A stretch of DNA of 64,000 nucleotides from Streptomyces sp. NRRL F-5727 (GTDB taxonomy: Bacteria; Actinomycetota; Actinomycetes; Streptomycetales; Streptomycetaceae): positions 11,945 through 75,944 of the forward strand of contig NZ_JOGX01000028.1 of assembly GCF_000719555.1 (NCBI RefSeq). Reading direction: 5' to 3'. Positions within the stretch are counted from its first letter, which is position 1, and each line of letters starts with the position of its first letter. The notes under the pieces were generated by a model. That model did not search any database. It saw nothing but the letters and a program-made list of their open reading frames with translations, and was not told the origin of the DNA. Both the position numbers and the translations under genes were made by a program. Positions 16,660 through 25,753 of the stretch are shown here, in pieces.

Positions 16660-17577
16660 ATGAGCACCCCCACTGGGCCCGCCAACGGCCTGCCTGTACG
16701 AATGCCGCGCCCCCGCCCGTCCGGGCGGCACCGCCGCCCCGACCCGGCGGCGGCGCCCGAGGGCGCTCCCGCCCTGGTGCTCGCCGTCCCCGGCGCGCCC
16801 TCGGCCGCCATACGCTCGCTGGCCGACGAGCTGGTGAGCATCGCCCGGTCCGAGCTGCCCGGCCTGGAGGCCGCGATCGGCTTCGTGGACGGCGACGGCG
16901 AGGAGTACCCGACGCTCGCCGGCGTGCTGACCTCCGCCGCGGAGCTGCGCGAGGAGCGGTACCGGATCGCCGTGGCGGCCGGCCGTGAGGTCGGTGCCCC
17001 GGAGGGCCCCGCCGCGATCGTCGTCCCGCTGCTCGCGGGCCCGGACAGCGCCGTGATGCGCCAGATCCGCCAGGCCGTCATGGACAGCGGCAACACCGCC
17101 GAGCTGACCGACGTGCTCGGTCCGCACCCGCTGCTCGCCGAGGCGCTGCACGTGCGCCTGTCGGAGGCGGGGCTGGCCCGCGCCGACCGCGCCCGGCTCT
17201 TCACCGTCGCCACGGCCGCGGACGGCATCGTCCTGGCCACCGTGGGCGGCGAGGAGGCCGTGCAGGCCGCCGGCATCACGGGCATGCTGCTCGCGGCCCG
17301 GCTCGCCGTGCCGGTGATGGCCGCCGCCCTCGACCAGGAGGGCTCCATCGCCTCCGTGGCCGAGCAGCTGCGCGAGGCGGGCGCGGTGCAGCTGGCGCTG
17401 GCCCCGTACCTGATCGGCCCGGAGCTGGCCGAGGGCCTGCTCGACGAGGCGTCGAAGGAGGCCGGCTGTCCGGCGGCCGAGGCGCTGGGCGCGTACCCGG
17501 CCATCGGCAAGCTGGTGCTGTCGCAGTACGCGGCCGTGCTCGGCCTCCCGCAGCAGGGCGCGGCCCCCGCGCACTGA
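16660..17577 (+). CDS. sirohydrochlorin chelatase (CbiX)-like protein
   Basis: A 305-residue protein whose layout resembles a double CbiX/SirB domain. Each half has a first strand, a helix and the G-F-x-D/E region, seen as LVLAVPGAPSAAIRSLADEL, LEAAIGFVDGDGEEYPTLAGVL and later VQLALAPYLIGPEL. True chelatases carry a metal-binding His in the first loop (GHGSR), but here that loop reads VPGAPS, so the usual metal site is missing. It may be a non-catalytic or altered member. The first 38 residues are Pro/Arg-rich and probably disordered. The assignment rests on pattern similarity and is moderate. Confidence 0.6.
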   Translation: MSTPTGPANGLPVRMPRPRPSGRHRRPDPAAAPEGAPALVLAVPGAPSAAIRSLADELVSIARSELPGLEAAIGFVDGDGEEYPTLAGVLTSAAELREERYRIAVAAGREVGAPEGPAAIVVPLLAGPDSAVMRQIRQAVMDSGNTAELTDVLGPHPLLAEALHVRLSEAGLARADRARLFTVATAADGIVLATVGGEEAVQAAGITGMLLAARLAVPVMAAALDQEGSIASVAEQLREAGAVQLALAPYLIGPELAEGLLDEASKEAGCPAAEALGAYPAIGKLVLSQYAAVLGLPQQGAAPAH

Positions 17578-17592
17578 CGCCCGGAACCGCAC

Positions 17593-17630
17593 GAAGGGCC
17601 CGCACCGGAACCGTCCGGCGCGGGCCCTTC
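17593..17630. terminator. bidirectional stem-loop terminator
   Basis: A perfect 11-bp stem (GAAGGGCCCGC with its complement) encloses a 16-base loop that can pair further through CCGG. It lies between the convergent CbiX-like and lactonase genes and can serve both. Confidence 0.75.
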
Positions 17631-17659
17631 CGCGTGTCCGGGGAACCCCGGGGCGTGGG

Positions 17660-18721
17660 TCAGCCGAAGACGACGCAGGTGACCGCGGGGGCCTCGACGG
17701 AGCCGGCGCGGACCGGGGTGCCGGTCCCGGGGTCGACGTCGAACCAGGTCACGTCGCCGGAGCGCTCGTTCGCCGCGTACAGCCGCCGCCCGGTCGGGTC
17801 GAGGGCGAGGTCGCGGGGCCAGGTGCCGGCGCAGGAGACGGTGGCCGAGCGGATCGCCTCGTCGCCCGCCGGGGAGAGGACGAGGACGGCGATGGTGTCG
17901 GTGCCGCGCACGGCCACCCACAGGAACCGCCCGTCGGGCGCCACGACGACGGCGGAGGGGTACGCCGGCCCCGCGGTGTCCGCGTCGACGAGCGGGATCT
18001 CGGCGAGCGGCGTCAGCTCGCCGCGCCGGTCGTCCCAGCGGCAGACGGTCACGGCGGGCTCCAGTTCACCGACGACGTAGGCGTGCCCGCCGTCCGGGTG
18101 GAAGGCCAGGTGGCGGGGGCCGTAGCCGGGGCGGAGGGCGGTCTCCCGGTGCAGGCGGAGGGCGCCGGTGGCCGGGTCGAGGGCGCAGACGCGCACGGAG
18201 TCCGTGCCGAGGTCCACGCTGACCGTCCAGCGGCCGCTGGGGTCGGCCTGGACCTGGTGGGCGTGCGGCCCGGCCTGCCGGTCGGCGACCGGGCCGCCGC
18301 CCTCGTGGCGCAGGACGGCGGTGGCGGGGCCGGGGAGGCCGTCCGCGGCGAGGGGCAGGACGGAGACGCTGCCCGAGGTGTAGTTGGCGGTGAGGAGGTG
18401 GCCGGCGGCGACGGCGAGGTGGGTGGGGCCGGAGCCGTCGACGGGCACGGGGGCGCCGAGCGGGCGCGGCGCGGGCCCTTCGGGGGCGAGGGCGGCGACG
18501 GCGCCCTCGTCGGTCTCGGAGACGGCGTAGAGGACGCCGTCGGCGAGGGCGAGGTACGAGGGGTCGGCCACGGCGTCGGTGGCGCCGGTGACGGTGAGCG
18601 CGCCGGTCGCCGGATCGACGTCGGCGGCGAGCACGCCGAGGCCGCCGGCCGAGGTGAAGGAGCCGAGGTAGGCGCGCGCCCGCACCGCCGTCCGCTCAGG
18701 TGTCTCGTCGGTCCCGCCCAC
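17660..18721 (-). CDS. lactonase family protein (seven-bladed propeller)
   Basis: A 353-residue protein of the lactonase/6-phosphogluconolactonase-like propeller family (PF10282). Typical blocks are YLGSFTSAGGLGVLAADVD at the first blade, GPTHLAVAAGHLLTANYTSGSVSV, AGPHAHQVQADPSGRW, YGPRHLAFHPDGGHAYVVGEL, and RDLALDPTGRRLYAANERSGDV near the end. It probably hydrolyses a sugar lactone in the cytosol, and no signal peptide is seen. GGGAGG precedes the GTG at 18721. Some relatives act on other cyclic substrates, so the pentose-phosphate role is not certain. Confidence 0.88.
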   Translation of the reverse strand: MGGTDETPERTAVRARAYLGSFTSAGGLGVLAADVDPATGALTVTGATDAVADPSYLALADGVLYAVSETDEGAVAALAPEGPAPRPLGAPVPVDGSGPTHLAVAAGHLLTANYTSGSVSVLPLAADGLPGPATAVLRHEGGGPVADRQAGPHAHQVQADPSGRWTVSVDLGTDSVRVCALDPATGALRLHRETALRPGYGPRHLAFHPDGGHAYVVGELEPAVTVCRWDDRRGELTPLAEIPLVDADTAGPAYPSAVVVAPDGRFLWVAVRGTDTIAVLVLSPAGDEAIRSATVSCAGTWPRDLALDPTGRRLYAANERSGDVTWFDVDPGTGTPVRAGSVEAPAVTCVVFG

Positions 18722-18822
18722 GGCGCCTCCCTGCCCCGGGGCCGGTCGCTCCGACCGGCCGTCTCGGGGCCGACGTTAGCAGGCGGTCTAGACCAAGTTC
18801 GATCAGCCGGTGGTGGAGCCCG

Positions 18823-20316
18823 TCAGGAGCGGACGAGGAGGGAGCCGGGCGGGGTCCGCAGCGGTTCGTCGAGCGCGGCGAGCAGCCGCTCCAGACCGCT
18901 GACGTGACCGAGGGCGGCGGGGGCCGGATGGGCGGCGGGCTCCGGCTCGGCGGCCGGGGCGGGCCGGGTCCCACCGGGCGAGGTGAGCCGTTCGACGGCC
19001 GTCTCGACGCGCCAGCAGGCTGCGGCGAGCCGGGCGTCGTGGCTGGCGTCCGGGTCGGCGGCGACGGAGGCGAGGCCGCGCACCTCGGCCGCGCACTCGT
19101 CGAGCAGCGCGAGGACCCGGCGGGCGCGGCCCTTGCGCTCGCGGAACGGGCTGAGCGGGTGGACGAGCGGGGCGACCGAGAGCCGCACCCGGCCGAGGAG
19201 CAGGTCGAGCTCGGCGACGTGCGGGGTCGGGTCGGCGGTCTCGTCGCCGGCGAGCCGGCGCTCGGAGGCGGCCGTCGCGGCGTGCACGGCCCGCAGGGCG
19301 CGCTGGATCCAGGCGTCGTTGATGGCGTGGGTGGTGACCGGGAGGATCAGCAGGACCGCGAGGGCGGCGCAGACCGCGCCGACGACGGTCTCCTCCAGGC
19401 GCAGCACGAGCAGCGCCGGGTCGAGGACGCCGAGGAGCCCGTAGAGCAGTCCGGCCATCACGGTGACCGCGAGCATCATCCAGCTGTAGGAGAGCGGCGC
19501 GGTGTAGAAGATCCCGAAGACGCAGACCGCCACCAGGAGGGCGGTGGGCAGCGGGGCGCCGTGCAGCGGGATGGCGACGACCATCCCGACGGCGATGCCG
19601 AGCAGGGTGCCGAGGAAGCGGCGGAAGCCGCGGACCAGGGTCTCGCCGCGGGAGACCGTGTTCACGAAGATCCACCAGGTGGTGCCGACGGCCCAGTACC
19701 AGCGCTCCTCGGAGAGCACCTGGCCGATGCCGAGCGCCACGGCGCAGGCGGCGGTGGCCTGGATGGCCTGCCGGGTGGTGATCCGGGCCAGGCCCTTGCC
19801 GGGGAGCGGGGCGGGGGCGGCGGGCGGCGGGGTGCGCCGCTCGATCGGCCAGAGCACGAACCGTACGGTCCCGGCCGCCGCGAGGGCGATGGCCACGGCC
19901 GCGTACAGCTCGGGGAGCTGGCCGGGCAGCGCGTGCAGGAACTGGGTGCTGAAGAAGTTCATGAAGGCGAAGATGCCGAGGGCGTGGCCGCGCGGGCCCC
20001 AGCGCCGGGCGTACACGCCGCACAGCACGACGAGCAGGAAGGCCCCGTCCCGCAGGAGCGTGTGGTCGTGCAGCAGGGTGGCCAGCGCGAGGACCGGGAA
20101 GCCGGCGAGCGGCAGCAGCAGGGTGGTGACGGCCTGGCCGCGGACGGTGGCGTCGGTGACGGTGAACAGGGCGAGCAGCGCCGCCAGTCCGCCGGTGATC
20201 GACGCGGTCAGCGAGAAACCGGCCAGCTCGGCCACGGTCACCGCGAGCGCGATGCCGAGCACGGCACGCATACCGGTCCTGAGCCGGAGGAGCCCCGGGT
20301 CCGGAGCCACGAACAT
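18823..20316 (-). CDS. FUSC family (aromatic acid exporter-like) membrane protein
   Basis: A protein of about 497 residues with two sets of transmembrane helices, as in FUSC/YccS-type exporters. The first set runs from ALGIALAVTVAELAGF to VAIALAAAGTVRFVLW. The second starts at RQAIQATAACAVALGIG and includes the conserved YWAVGTTWWIFVNTVSRGETLVRGFRR FUSC motif region and LLVAVCVFGIFYTAPLSYSW. A soluble C-terminal helical domain of about 150 residues follows. It probably exports an aromatic or other organic anion. The ATG at 20316 (MFVAPDPGLLRLRTG) is chosen on alignment memory. No good ribosome site is seen, and a GTG at 20325 is possible. Confidence 0.8.
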   Translation of the reverse strand: MFVAPDPGLLRLRTGMRAVLGIALAVTVAELAGFSLTASITGGLAALLALFTVTDATVRGQAVTTLLLPLAGFPVLALATLLHDHTLLRDGAFLLVVLCGVYARRWGPRGHALGIFAFMNFFSTQFLHALPGQLPELYAAVAIALAAAGTVRFVLWPIERRTPPPAAPAPLPGKGLARITTRQAIQATAACAVALGIGQVLSEERWYWAVGTTWWIFVNTVSRGETLVRGFRRFLGTLLGIAVGMVVAIPLHGAPLPTALLVAVCVFGIFYTAPLSYSWMMLAVTVMAGLLYGLLGVLDPALLVLRLEETVVGAVCAALAVLLILPVTTHAINDAWIQRALRAVHAATAASERRLAGDETADPTPHVAELDLLLGRVRLSVAPLVHPLSPFRERKGRARRVLALLDECAAEVRGLASVAADPDASHDARLAAACWRVETAVERLTSPGGTRPAPAAEPEPAAHPAPAALGHVSGLERLLAALDEPLRTPPGSLLVRS

Positions 20317-20582
20317 CCTCTTCACGACGGTCGGCCGCCCCCTCGTCTTGCCGCTCGCCCGCCGTGCGACCTGTCCCGGGGATGGGGGGACGCGCACGGA
20401 CACGACGAAGGCGCCGCCGTCCGGGCGGCCTCGTCGCCGTCCCGGCGCGCGGCGCCGAAAGTACCTGGTGGACACAAGGAGAACACCGACCGGGCGCATG
20501 GCTCAAATCGCCGCCGAAAGACTGAGCCATTGGCCCGGTCTTCGCGCGTCACACTGGCCCATCTGCGGGCCAGTGGACCAGC

Positions 20583-21218
20583 TCAGGCCGGCGTGGCCGG
20601 AGCGGGCGAGGGGGCGGGGGTACGCCGCAGCAGGGCGGCGAGCGCGGTGTGGCCGCGCCGCTCGGCGTGCTCCAGGGCGGTGACGCCGTGGGCGTCGCCC
20701 CGTGCGGGGTCGGCGCCGGCGGCGAGCAGCAGCGCGACGACCTTCTGGTGGGCCGGGCCGCCGTCGCCGAGGATGACCGCCTGCAGGAGGGCGGTCCAGC
20801 CGAGGTCGTCGACGTGGTCCACGTCGATCGGGGTGTCGCGCAGGACGGCCCGGACGTACGGCACGTGGCCGCGCTCGGCGGCGGGGATGAGGCTGGTGGC
20901 GCCGAAGCGGTCGGTCATCCGGAAGTCGGGGGCGGGGTCGGCGGTGAGCAGCACCCGCAGCATGGCGACGCTGCCGGTGGCGCCGGTGGCGAGCCAGGGG
21001 CTGTCGTGCCGGGCGTCCCGGGCGTCGACGTCGGCGCCGGCGGCGACGAGCACGCGGGCGGTCTCGACGTGGTCGCCGAGGACGGCGAGGAGCAGCGGGG
21101 AGCGCAGTTCCTCGTCGCGGGTCCCGGTCCGGGCGCCGTCGGCGAGCGCGGCCCGCACGGCGTCGGCGTCGCCCCGGCGGGCGGCGGCGAGGAGCCGCTG
21201 GTGGGGTGTGGCGGTCAC
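20583..21218 (-). CDS. ankyrin repeat protein
   Basis: A 211-residue protein made almost wholly of ankyrin repeats, about five of them, with typical turns RSPLLLAVLGDHVETARVLVAAGADV and GWTALLQAVILGD...VVALLLAAGAD. Ankyrin proteins bind other proteins and have no catalytic role here. GAGGAG precedes the GTG at 21218, which is preferred over a start 14 codons upstream. It lies 105 bp behind the HbpS-like gene on the same strand, separated by a strong stem-loop. In other bacteria, ankyrin proteins next to haem or catalase genes assist oxidative-stress functions, so a link to HbpS is plausible. Confidence 0.82.
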   Translation of the reverse strand: MTATPHQRLLAAARRGDADAVRAALADGARTGTRDEELRSPLLLAVLGDHVETARVLVAAGADVDARDARHDSPWLATGATGSVAMLRVLLTADPAPDFRMTDRFGATSLIPAAERGHVPYVRAVLRDTPIDVDHVDDLGWTALLQAVILGDGGPAHQKVVALLLAAGADPARGDAHGVTALEHAERRGHTALAALLRRTPAPSPAPATPA

Positions 21219-21266
21219 GGCGGTCTCCTCGGTGTCGGGGGCCGGGGTGGTGCGGGTCACGGGGCC

Positions 21267-21300
21267 GACGGCGTCCGGCCGGGCGTGGCCGGACGCCGTC
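21267..21300 (-). terminator. 14-bp stem-loop between HbpS-like and ankyrin genes
   Basis: A perfect 14-bp stem (21267-21280 with 21287-21300) closes a 6-base loop. It follows the HbpS-like stop by 23 bp on the minus strand. It may terminate most transcripts and so lower ankyrin expression relative to the first gene. Confidence 0.65.
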
Positions 21301-21323
21301 GGGACCTGGCCGGGTCCCCGGTG

Positions 21324-21881
21324 TTACTTGGCGAGGGCGTCGACGCCGGCCTGGGCGAACTTCTGGTCGAGGTCGCCCGAGGGGGCGCCGGCCACGCCGA
21401 TGCCGGCGATGGGGGCGTTCTTCGAGGTGACCGGGGCGCCGCCGCCGAGGAAGAGGGTGCCGGGGATGTCCTTGAGGTTGGGGGCCTGCTCCAGGCGCTT
21501 GACCAGCTCGGTGGTGGGGGCGTTCCAGGAGACGGCGGTGTACGCCTTCTTCTCGGCGGACTCGTAGGACTGCGGGCCGGCGCCGTCGCCGCGGAGGGTG
21601 ACGAGGGTGTTGCCGTTGCGGTCGACGACGGCCACGGAGACGCGCTGGTTCTCCTTCTCGGCGGCGTCGAGCGCGGCCTGCGCGGCCTTGGTGGCGGCGT
21701 CGATCGTCAGGTGGGTGCTGGTGGTGGTGTTCTTGTTCTTCGCGTCGGCCTTGGCGACGGCGGCGGGGGCGGCGGCCGGGGTGGCGGCGTTCGCGGAGAC
21801 CGCGCCGAAGGCGCCGGCGCCGAGGGCGACCAGGGCCGCACCGCCGGTCAGGACACGGGCACGCTTCGAGATCTGCTTCAT
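21324..21881 (-). CDS. secreted GlcG/HbpS family haem-binding protein
   Basis: A 185-residue exported protein. The signal peptide is basic (KQISKRAR) then hydrophobic, with an ANA-type cleavage near residue 32. The GlcG/HbpS domain covers the rest: LTIDAATKAAQAALDAAEKE, VSVAVVDRNGNTLVTLRGDGAG, SYESAEKKAYTAVSW and a glycine-rich GTLFLGGGAPV end. HbpS of Streptomyces binds haem outside the cell and signals redox stress to the SenS kinase, but no senS/senR pair is in this window. The ATG at 21881 is followed by an ordinary Sec signal. Haem binding is inferred from the family only. Confidence 0.85.
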   Translation of the reverse strand: MKQISKRARVLTGGAALVALGAGAFGAVSANAATPAAAPAAVAKADAKNKNTTTSTHLTIDAATKAAQAALDAAEKENQRVSVAVVDRNGNTLVTLRGDGAGPQSYESAEKKAYTAVSWNAPTTELVKRLEQAPNLKDIPGTLFLGGGAPVTSKNAPIAGIGVAGAPSGDLDQKFAQAGVDALAK

Positions 21882-22273
21882 GGTCGGTCACTCCTCGTGG
21901 TGAACGGGCGGGGACGGCGGGCCCGGCGGTCGCCGGGGTCCGGGAGACCGGGAGGCCGTCTCGCCGTCCCGCTCCGCACTCCATCCTGGGCGCGGCCGGG
22001 GCCCCGCCCGGTCGGCCCGGCGGATGGTCGTCGGGCCCCGCCCGGCGGACCGGGGGGTCGGCCGATCGGACGACCCCGCCCCGGGCCGACGTGCGGTACG
22101 CGCGCGGGGAGAGCGGGGTACGGGGGCTGAGGGCGGGGACGGGGAGGAACGCGCCCCTCCGGAAGGGCCGGCCGCCCGGTGGGTACAGTCGGGACCATTC
22201 CGGCGGATCGGCCCGCCGGGCGGACCAGCAGGCCGGGGACCCGCCCCGGCGGGCACGGGGAGGCCGGCACGTC
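21882..22273. other. 392-bp divergent intergenic region
   Basis: This GC-rich gap separates the divergent HbpS-like and Lrp genes and must hold both promoters. I see no coding pattern with normal third-position bias and no dyad strong enough to name as an operator. Confidence 0.5.
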
Positions 22274-22768
22274 ATGGCGGTGGACGAACTCGACACCCGC
22301 ATCCTGCGGCTCCTGATCGAGCAGCCGCGCACCAGCGTGCGGGAGTACGCGCGGATCCTGGGCATCGCCCGGGGCACCGTGCAGGCCCGGATCGACCGGC
22401 TCGAACGGGACGGGGTGATCACGGCCACCGGCCCGGTCCTCTCCCCCGCCGCGCTCGGGCATCCGGTGCTGGCCTTCGTGCACGTGGAGGTCACGCAGGG
22501 GCACCTCGACGAGGTCGGGGACGCGCTCGCCGCCGTACCGGAGATCGTCGAGGCGTTCTCCATCACCGGCGGGGGCGATCTGCTGACCCGGGTGGTGGCC
22601 CGGGACGCGGGTCATCTGGAGGACGTGATCCAGCGGCTCATCCAGCTGCCGGGGGTGGTTCGCACCCGCACGGAGATCGCGCTGCGCGAGCGGGTCGCCC
22701 ACCGGATGCTGCCGCTGGTGGAGTCGGTGGGCCGGGGCGGCGCGGAGCGGCGTCCGGGGGGCCGGTAA
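22274..22768 (+). CDS. Lrp/AsnC family transcriptional regulator
   Basis: A 164-residue feast/famine regulator. The N-terminal helix-turn-helix is LDTRILRLLIEQPRTSVREYARILGIARGTVQARIDRLERDGVI. A RAM ligand-binding domain follows (HVEVTQGHLDEVGDALAAVPEIVEAFSITGGGDLLTRVVARD). The glycine-rich ITGGGD loop is the amino-acid effector site in this family. The ATG at 22274 follows GGGGAGG at a long spacing. No adjacent amino-acid gene tells its target. The DinB gene 70 bp downstream is on the same strand. Confidence 0.9.
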   Translation: MAVDELDTRILRLLIEQPRTSVREYARILGIARGTVQARIDRLERDGVITATGPVLSPAALGHPVLAFVHVEVTQGHLDEVGDALAAVPEIVEAFSITGGGDLLTRVVARDAGHLEDVIQRLIQLPGVVRTRTEIALRERVAHRMLPLVESVGRGGAERRPGGR

Positions 22769-22838
22769 CCCGGGTGCGGGCGCGGGCGGCGGCGTGTAAG
22801 GGTACGGGCGTCCCGTCCCCGCGCAACGGAGCCCTCTC

Positions 22839-23459
22839 ATGGCGATACCCGCCCGACTCTCGCCCCTGCTCGCCGAGTTCGACTTCGCCCGCAAGCGGCT
22901 GACGGACCGTCTGGCCGGGCCGGTGGTGGACAGCGGCAACGGCACGGACGTGCCGGTCGGCCCGCTGACCGACGCCGAGTACCTGTGGGAGCCGGCGCCG
23001 GGCTGCTGGTCGGTACGCCGGTTCGCCGACGGTCCCGGTCCGGCGGCCGCGCTGCTGACCGGTACCGGCGACTGGGGCCGGGAGACCGCCCCGTACCCGC
23101 ATCCCGTGCCGCCGCCCTTCACCACCCTCGCCTGGCGGCTGACGCACCTGAGCGAACTGCTGGAGCTCCGCGCCGACCACACCAACGGCACCCGTTCGCT
23201 GACCCGCGACGACTACCGCTCGGCCGGCGACGCCGCCACGGCGACGGCCGACTTCGACCGGGCCGCCGGGGCGTGGCGGGAGGCCCTGCTGTCCGTCGGC
23301 GACAAGGAGCTGGACACCGTCGGGCACTGCTCCTACCCGCACGGCGGCGACGCGGAGGAGCCGTTCCTGGAGATCGTGTGGTGGGTCAACCAGGAACTCC
23401 TGCACCACGGCGCCGAGATCGCCCTCCTCCGCGACCTGCACCGGACCCTGGGCGCCTGA
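22839..23459 (+). CDS. DinB family protein
   Basis: A 206-residue protein of the DinB/YfiT metal-dependent thiol-transferase fold. The three-His metal site is visible as LTHLSELLELRADH in the first helix and NQELLHHGAEIALLRDLH in the last. WEPAPGCWSVRR is the conserved N-terminal loop. Relatives use mycothiol or bacillithiol to modify electrophiles, so a mycothiol-dependent detoxification role is reasonable in this organism. ACGGAG precedes the ATG. The stop is only 3 bp from the convergent phosphatase stop. Confidence 0.82.
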   Translation: MAIPARLSPLLAEFDFARKRLTDRLAGPVVDSGNGTDVPVGPLTDAEYLWEPAPGCWSVRRFADGPGPAAALLTGTGDWGRETAPYPHPVPPPFTTLAWRLTHLSELLELRADHTNGTRSLTRDDYRSAGDAATATADFDRAAGAWREALLSVGDKELDTVGHCSYPHGGDAEEPFLEIVWWVNQELLHHGAEIALLRDLHRTLGA

Positions 23460-23462
23460 CGT

Positions 23463-25640
23463 TCAGCCGGTGGTGCGGGCCAGGACGAGCGCCACGTCGT
23501 CCTGGGCCGGGTCCACGAGGAGCCGGCCCAGGACCCCGTCGCAGACCTCCTCCAGCGGGCCGTCCGCCCGGCCGAGGGCGAGGCCCAGCTGGCGCATCCC
23601 CTCGTCGAGGTCGCGGTCCCTGGCCTCGATCAGCCCGTCCGTGTAGAGCACGAGCAACCCGCCGGGGCTCAGCGGGAGTTCCTCGGTGCCGAAGTCGTGC
23701 GCGCCGGTGCCGAGCGGGGTGCCGGGCGGTCCCTGGAGGAAGGACACGGCCCCCTCGGGGGTGACCACGGCGGGCGGCAGGTGGCCGGCGCGGGCGATCG
23801 TCCAGGTGCCGGTGGCCGGGGCGTGCACGGCGTACAGGCAGGTGGCCATGGTGTCCTCGCCGAGGTCGGCGACGACGGCGTCGAGGGAGCGCAGCATCTC
23901 GGTGGGCGGGATGTCGTGGCGGGCCAGGGTCCGGACGGCGGTGCGGAGCTGCCCCATGACCGCGGCGGCGTGGATGCCGTGGCCCATGACGTCGCCGATG
24001 ACGAGGCCGGTGCGGCCGCCGGGCAGCTCGATCACGTCGAACCAGTCGCCGCCGACGTCGTGCGCGCTGGCGGGGAGGTAGCGGCCGGTGAGTTCGAGGC
24101 CGGTGACGGCGGGCAGGGCGCTGTTGGTGAGGCTGCGCTGGAGGGCGAGGGCGGCGGCGCGCTGGGTGGTGTAGAGCCGGGCGTTGTCGATGTTGAGCGC
24201 GGCGCGGGCGACGACCTCGTCGATGAGCACCGCGTCCTGGTCGTCGAAGGGTTCGCGGCTCTTGAGCCGGGTGACGGTGACGGCGCCGAGGACCTGGCCG
24301 CGGGCGACGAGCGGCACGGTACGGGCGGAGCCGATGCGGGTCGACAGGTACGTGCGCAGCGGCTCGGCGGCCTTGCCGGGGAAGAGGACCGGGATGTCGG
24401 CGGCGGTGAGGAAGGTGGGCCGGCCGTCGAGGAGGAGCCGCTCGTACGCCGATCCGGGGGGCAGCTGGAACGTCTGGCCGGGGCTGAGGAGCGGGATCGG
24501 CGGCACCGGTTCGGGGAAGACGGCGGCGATCCGGCGCAGCACGCCGCGGGAGGAGACGGCCGGGTCGTCGGGCTCCAGCACGGATTCCAGCATCTGCACG
24601 TCGGCGGAGTCGGAGAGCTGCGGCACGAGGAAGCGGACGACCTCCTCGCCGGTCTGCCGCAGGTCGAGGGTGGTGCCGATGCGCGCCCCGGCCTCGGAGA
24701 GCAGCGCGAAGCGGTGCCGGGCCCGTTCGACCTCCAGGTGGGCCTCCTGGCTCTCGGTGATGTCGACGAGGGAGGCGATGAGCCCGAGCGGGCGCCCGGA
24801 CCGCCCGGTGTCGGCGGCGCCGTCGGCGTGGGCGGCTCCGTCCGGGTGGTGGGTGTGGGTGTTGCGGGAGGTCACGGTGCCGGGGACGGCGGTGCCGGTC
24901 TGGCCGAAGCGGGTGCCGCGGTCGACGAGGGGCGCGTAGGAGCAGGACCAGATGTGGTCGCGGCCGGGGTCGGCGGGGGTGCGGCCGACCCGGCGGGCGT
25001 CGATGACGGGCGTACGGGAGTCGAGGACCTGCCGCATCAGGGACTCCAGCGAGGCCGCGTTGACGCCGGGCACCACCTCGGTGAGGCGGCGGCCGACGTG
25101 TTCGGCGGCGCTGACGCCGTTCATCCGGGCGAGGGCGTCGTTGACCCGCAGGAAGCGCAGGTCGGGGCCGAGCAGGGCGAGCCCTATCGGCGACTGGGTG
25201 AAGAGGCTCTCCATCGCGGCGAGGTTCTCCCGCATCCGCAGGACCTCGGAGGTCTCCACGGCGATGAGCATGGCGCCGGGCCGGCCGGTGGGGTCGGCGG
25301 CGGGCACGATCCACATCTCCATGGGGACCGTGTGCCCGTCGCGGTGGCGCACCGGCAGGGTGCCGACCATGGTCTCGCCGGCCTGGACGCGGCGGGTGAG
25401 CCGGTGGGCGAGCTCCCGGTTGGCGTCGGGCACCAGGAGGGGGGTGGCGGGCAGGCCGAGGACGTGCTCGGGGCGGTGGCCCAGGAGGTCCTGGGCGGCG
25501 AGCGACCACTCGACGATCCGCCCCTCGGCGTCCTCCCGCCACAGGGCGATCGGCAGCAGTTCCCGGAGCACGCCCGCGTCCCCGACGGCCGCTCGCGGCG
25601 GCTGCGGAACCCTGCTCGGCGACGACTGATGAGCGTCCAC
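23463..25640 (-). CDS. PAS-PAS-GAF-PP2C (SpoIIE/RsbU-type) serine phosphatase
   Basis: A 725-residue signalling phosphatase. The domains in order are a PAS domain (about 25-130), a second PAS (about 145-290) with a Pro/His-rich insertion (TSRNTHTHHPDG), a GAF domain (about 310-480) and a C-terminal SpoIIE-type PP2C. The PP2C metal-binding motifs are SAHDVGGDWFDVIEL, VIGDVMGHGIHAAAVMG and LVLYTDGLIEARD. These proteins dephosphorylate STAS anti-anti-sigma factors in response to a sensed signal. No partner kinase is adjacent, though a STAS protein lies 12 kb away at 37616. It starts at GTG 25640. Confidence 0.92.
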   Translation of the reverse strand: MDAHQSSPSRVPQPPRAAVGDAGVLRELLPIALWREDAEGRIVEWSLAAQDLLGHRPEHVLGLPATPLLVPDANRELAHRLTRRVQAGETMVGTLPVRHRDGHTVPMEMWIVPAADPTGRPGAMLIAVETSEVLRMRENLAAMESLFTQSPIGLALLGPDLRFLRVNDALARMNGVSAAEHVGRRLTEVVPGVNAASLESLMRQVLDSRTPVIDARRVGRTPADPGRDHIWSCSYAPLVDRGTRFGQTGTAVPGTVTSRNTHTHHPDGAAHADGAADTGRSGRPLGLIASLVDITESQEAHLEVERARHRFALLSEAGARIGTTLDLRQTGEEVVRFLVPQLSDSADVQMLESVLEPDDPAVSSRGVLRRIAAVFPEPVPPIPLLSPGQTFQLPPGSAYERLLLDGRPTFLTAADIPVLFPGKAAEPLRTYLSTRIGSARTVPLVARGQVLGAVTVTRLKSREPFDDQDAVLIDEVVARAALNIDNARLYTTQRAAALALQRSLTNSALPAVTGLELTGRYLPASAHDVGGDWFDVIELPGGRTGLVIGDVMGHGIHAAAVMGQLRTAVRTLARHDIPPTEMLRSLDAVVADLGEDTMATCLYAVHAPATGTWTIARAGHLPPAVVTPEGAVSFLQGPPGTPLGTGAHDFGTEELPLSPGGLLVLYTDGLIEARDRDLDEGMRQLGLALGRADGPLEEVCDGVLGRLLVDPAQDDVALVLARTTG

Positions 25641-25753
25641 GCATCGACCTACGCATCGGCCTGGCCCCGGGGGGCGATCCCTACCGAATCACCCTAGCCG
25701 AGGTGCCGTCGGGGAGCTTGCGTGGCGCATCCGTCCGGCCCGGCCCCGCGCGG

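Noticed and set aside
18700..21567. A 955-codon plus-strand open frame across three genes
   Set aside because: It crosses the lactonase start, FUSC, ankyrin and HbpS-like genes on the opposite strand and shows no family motif. It is a GC-driven shadow frame.
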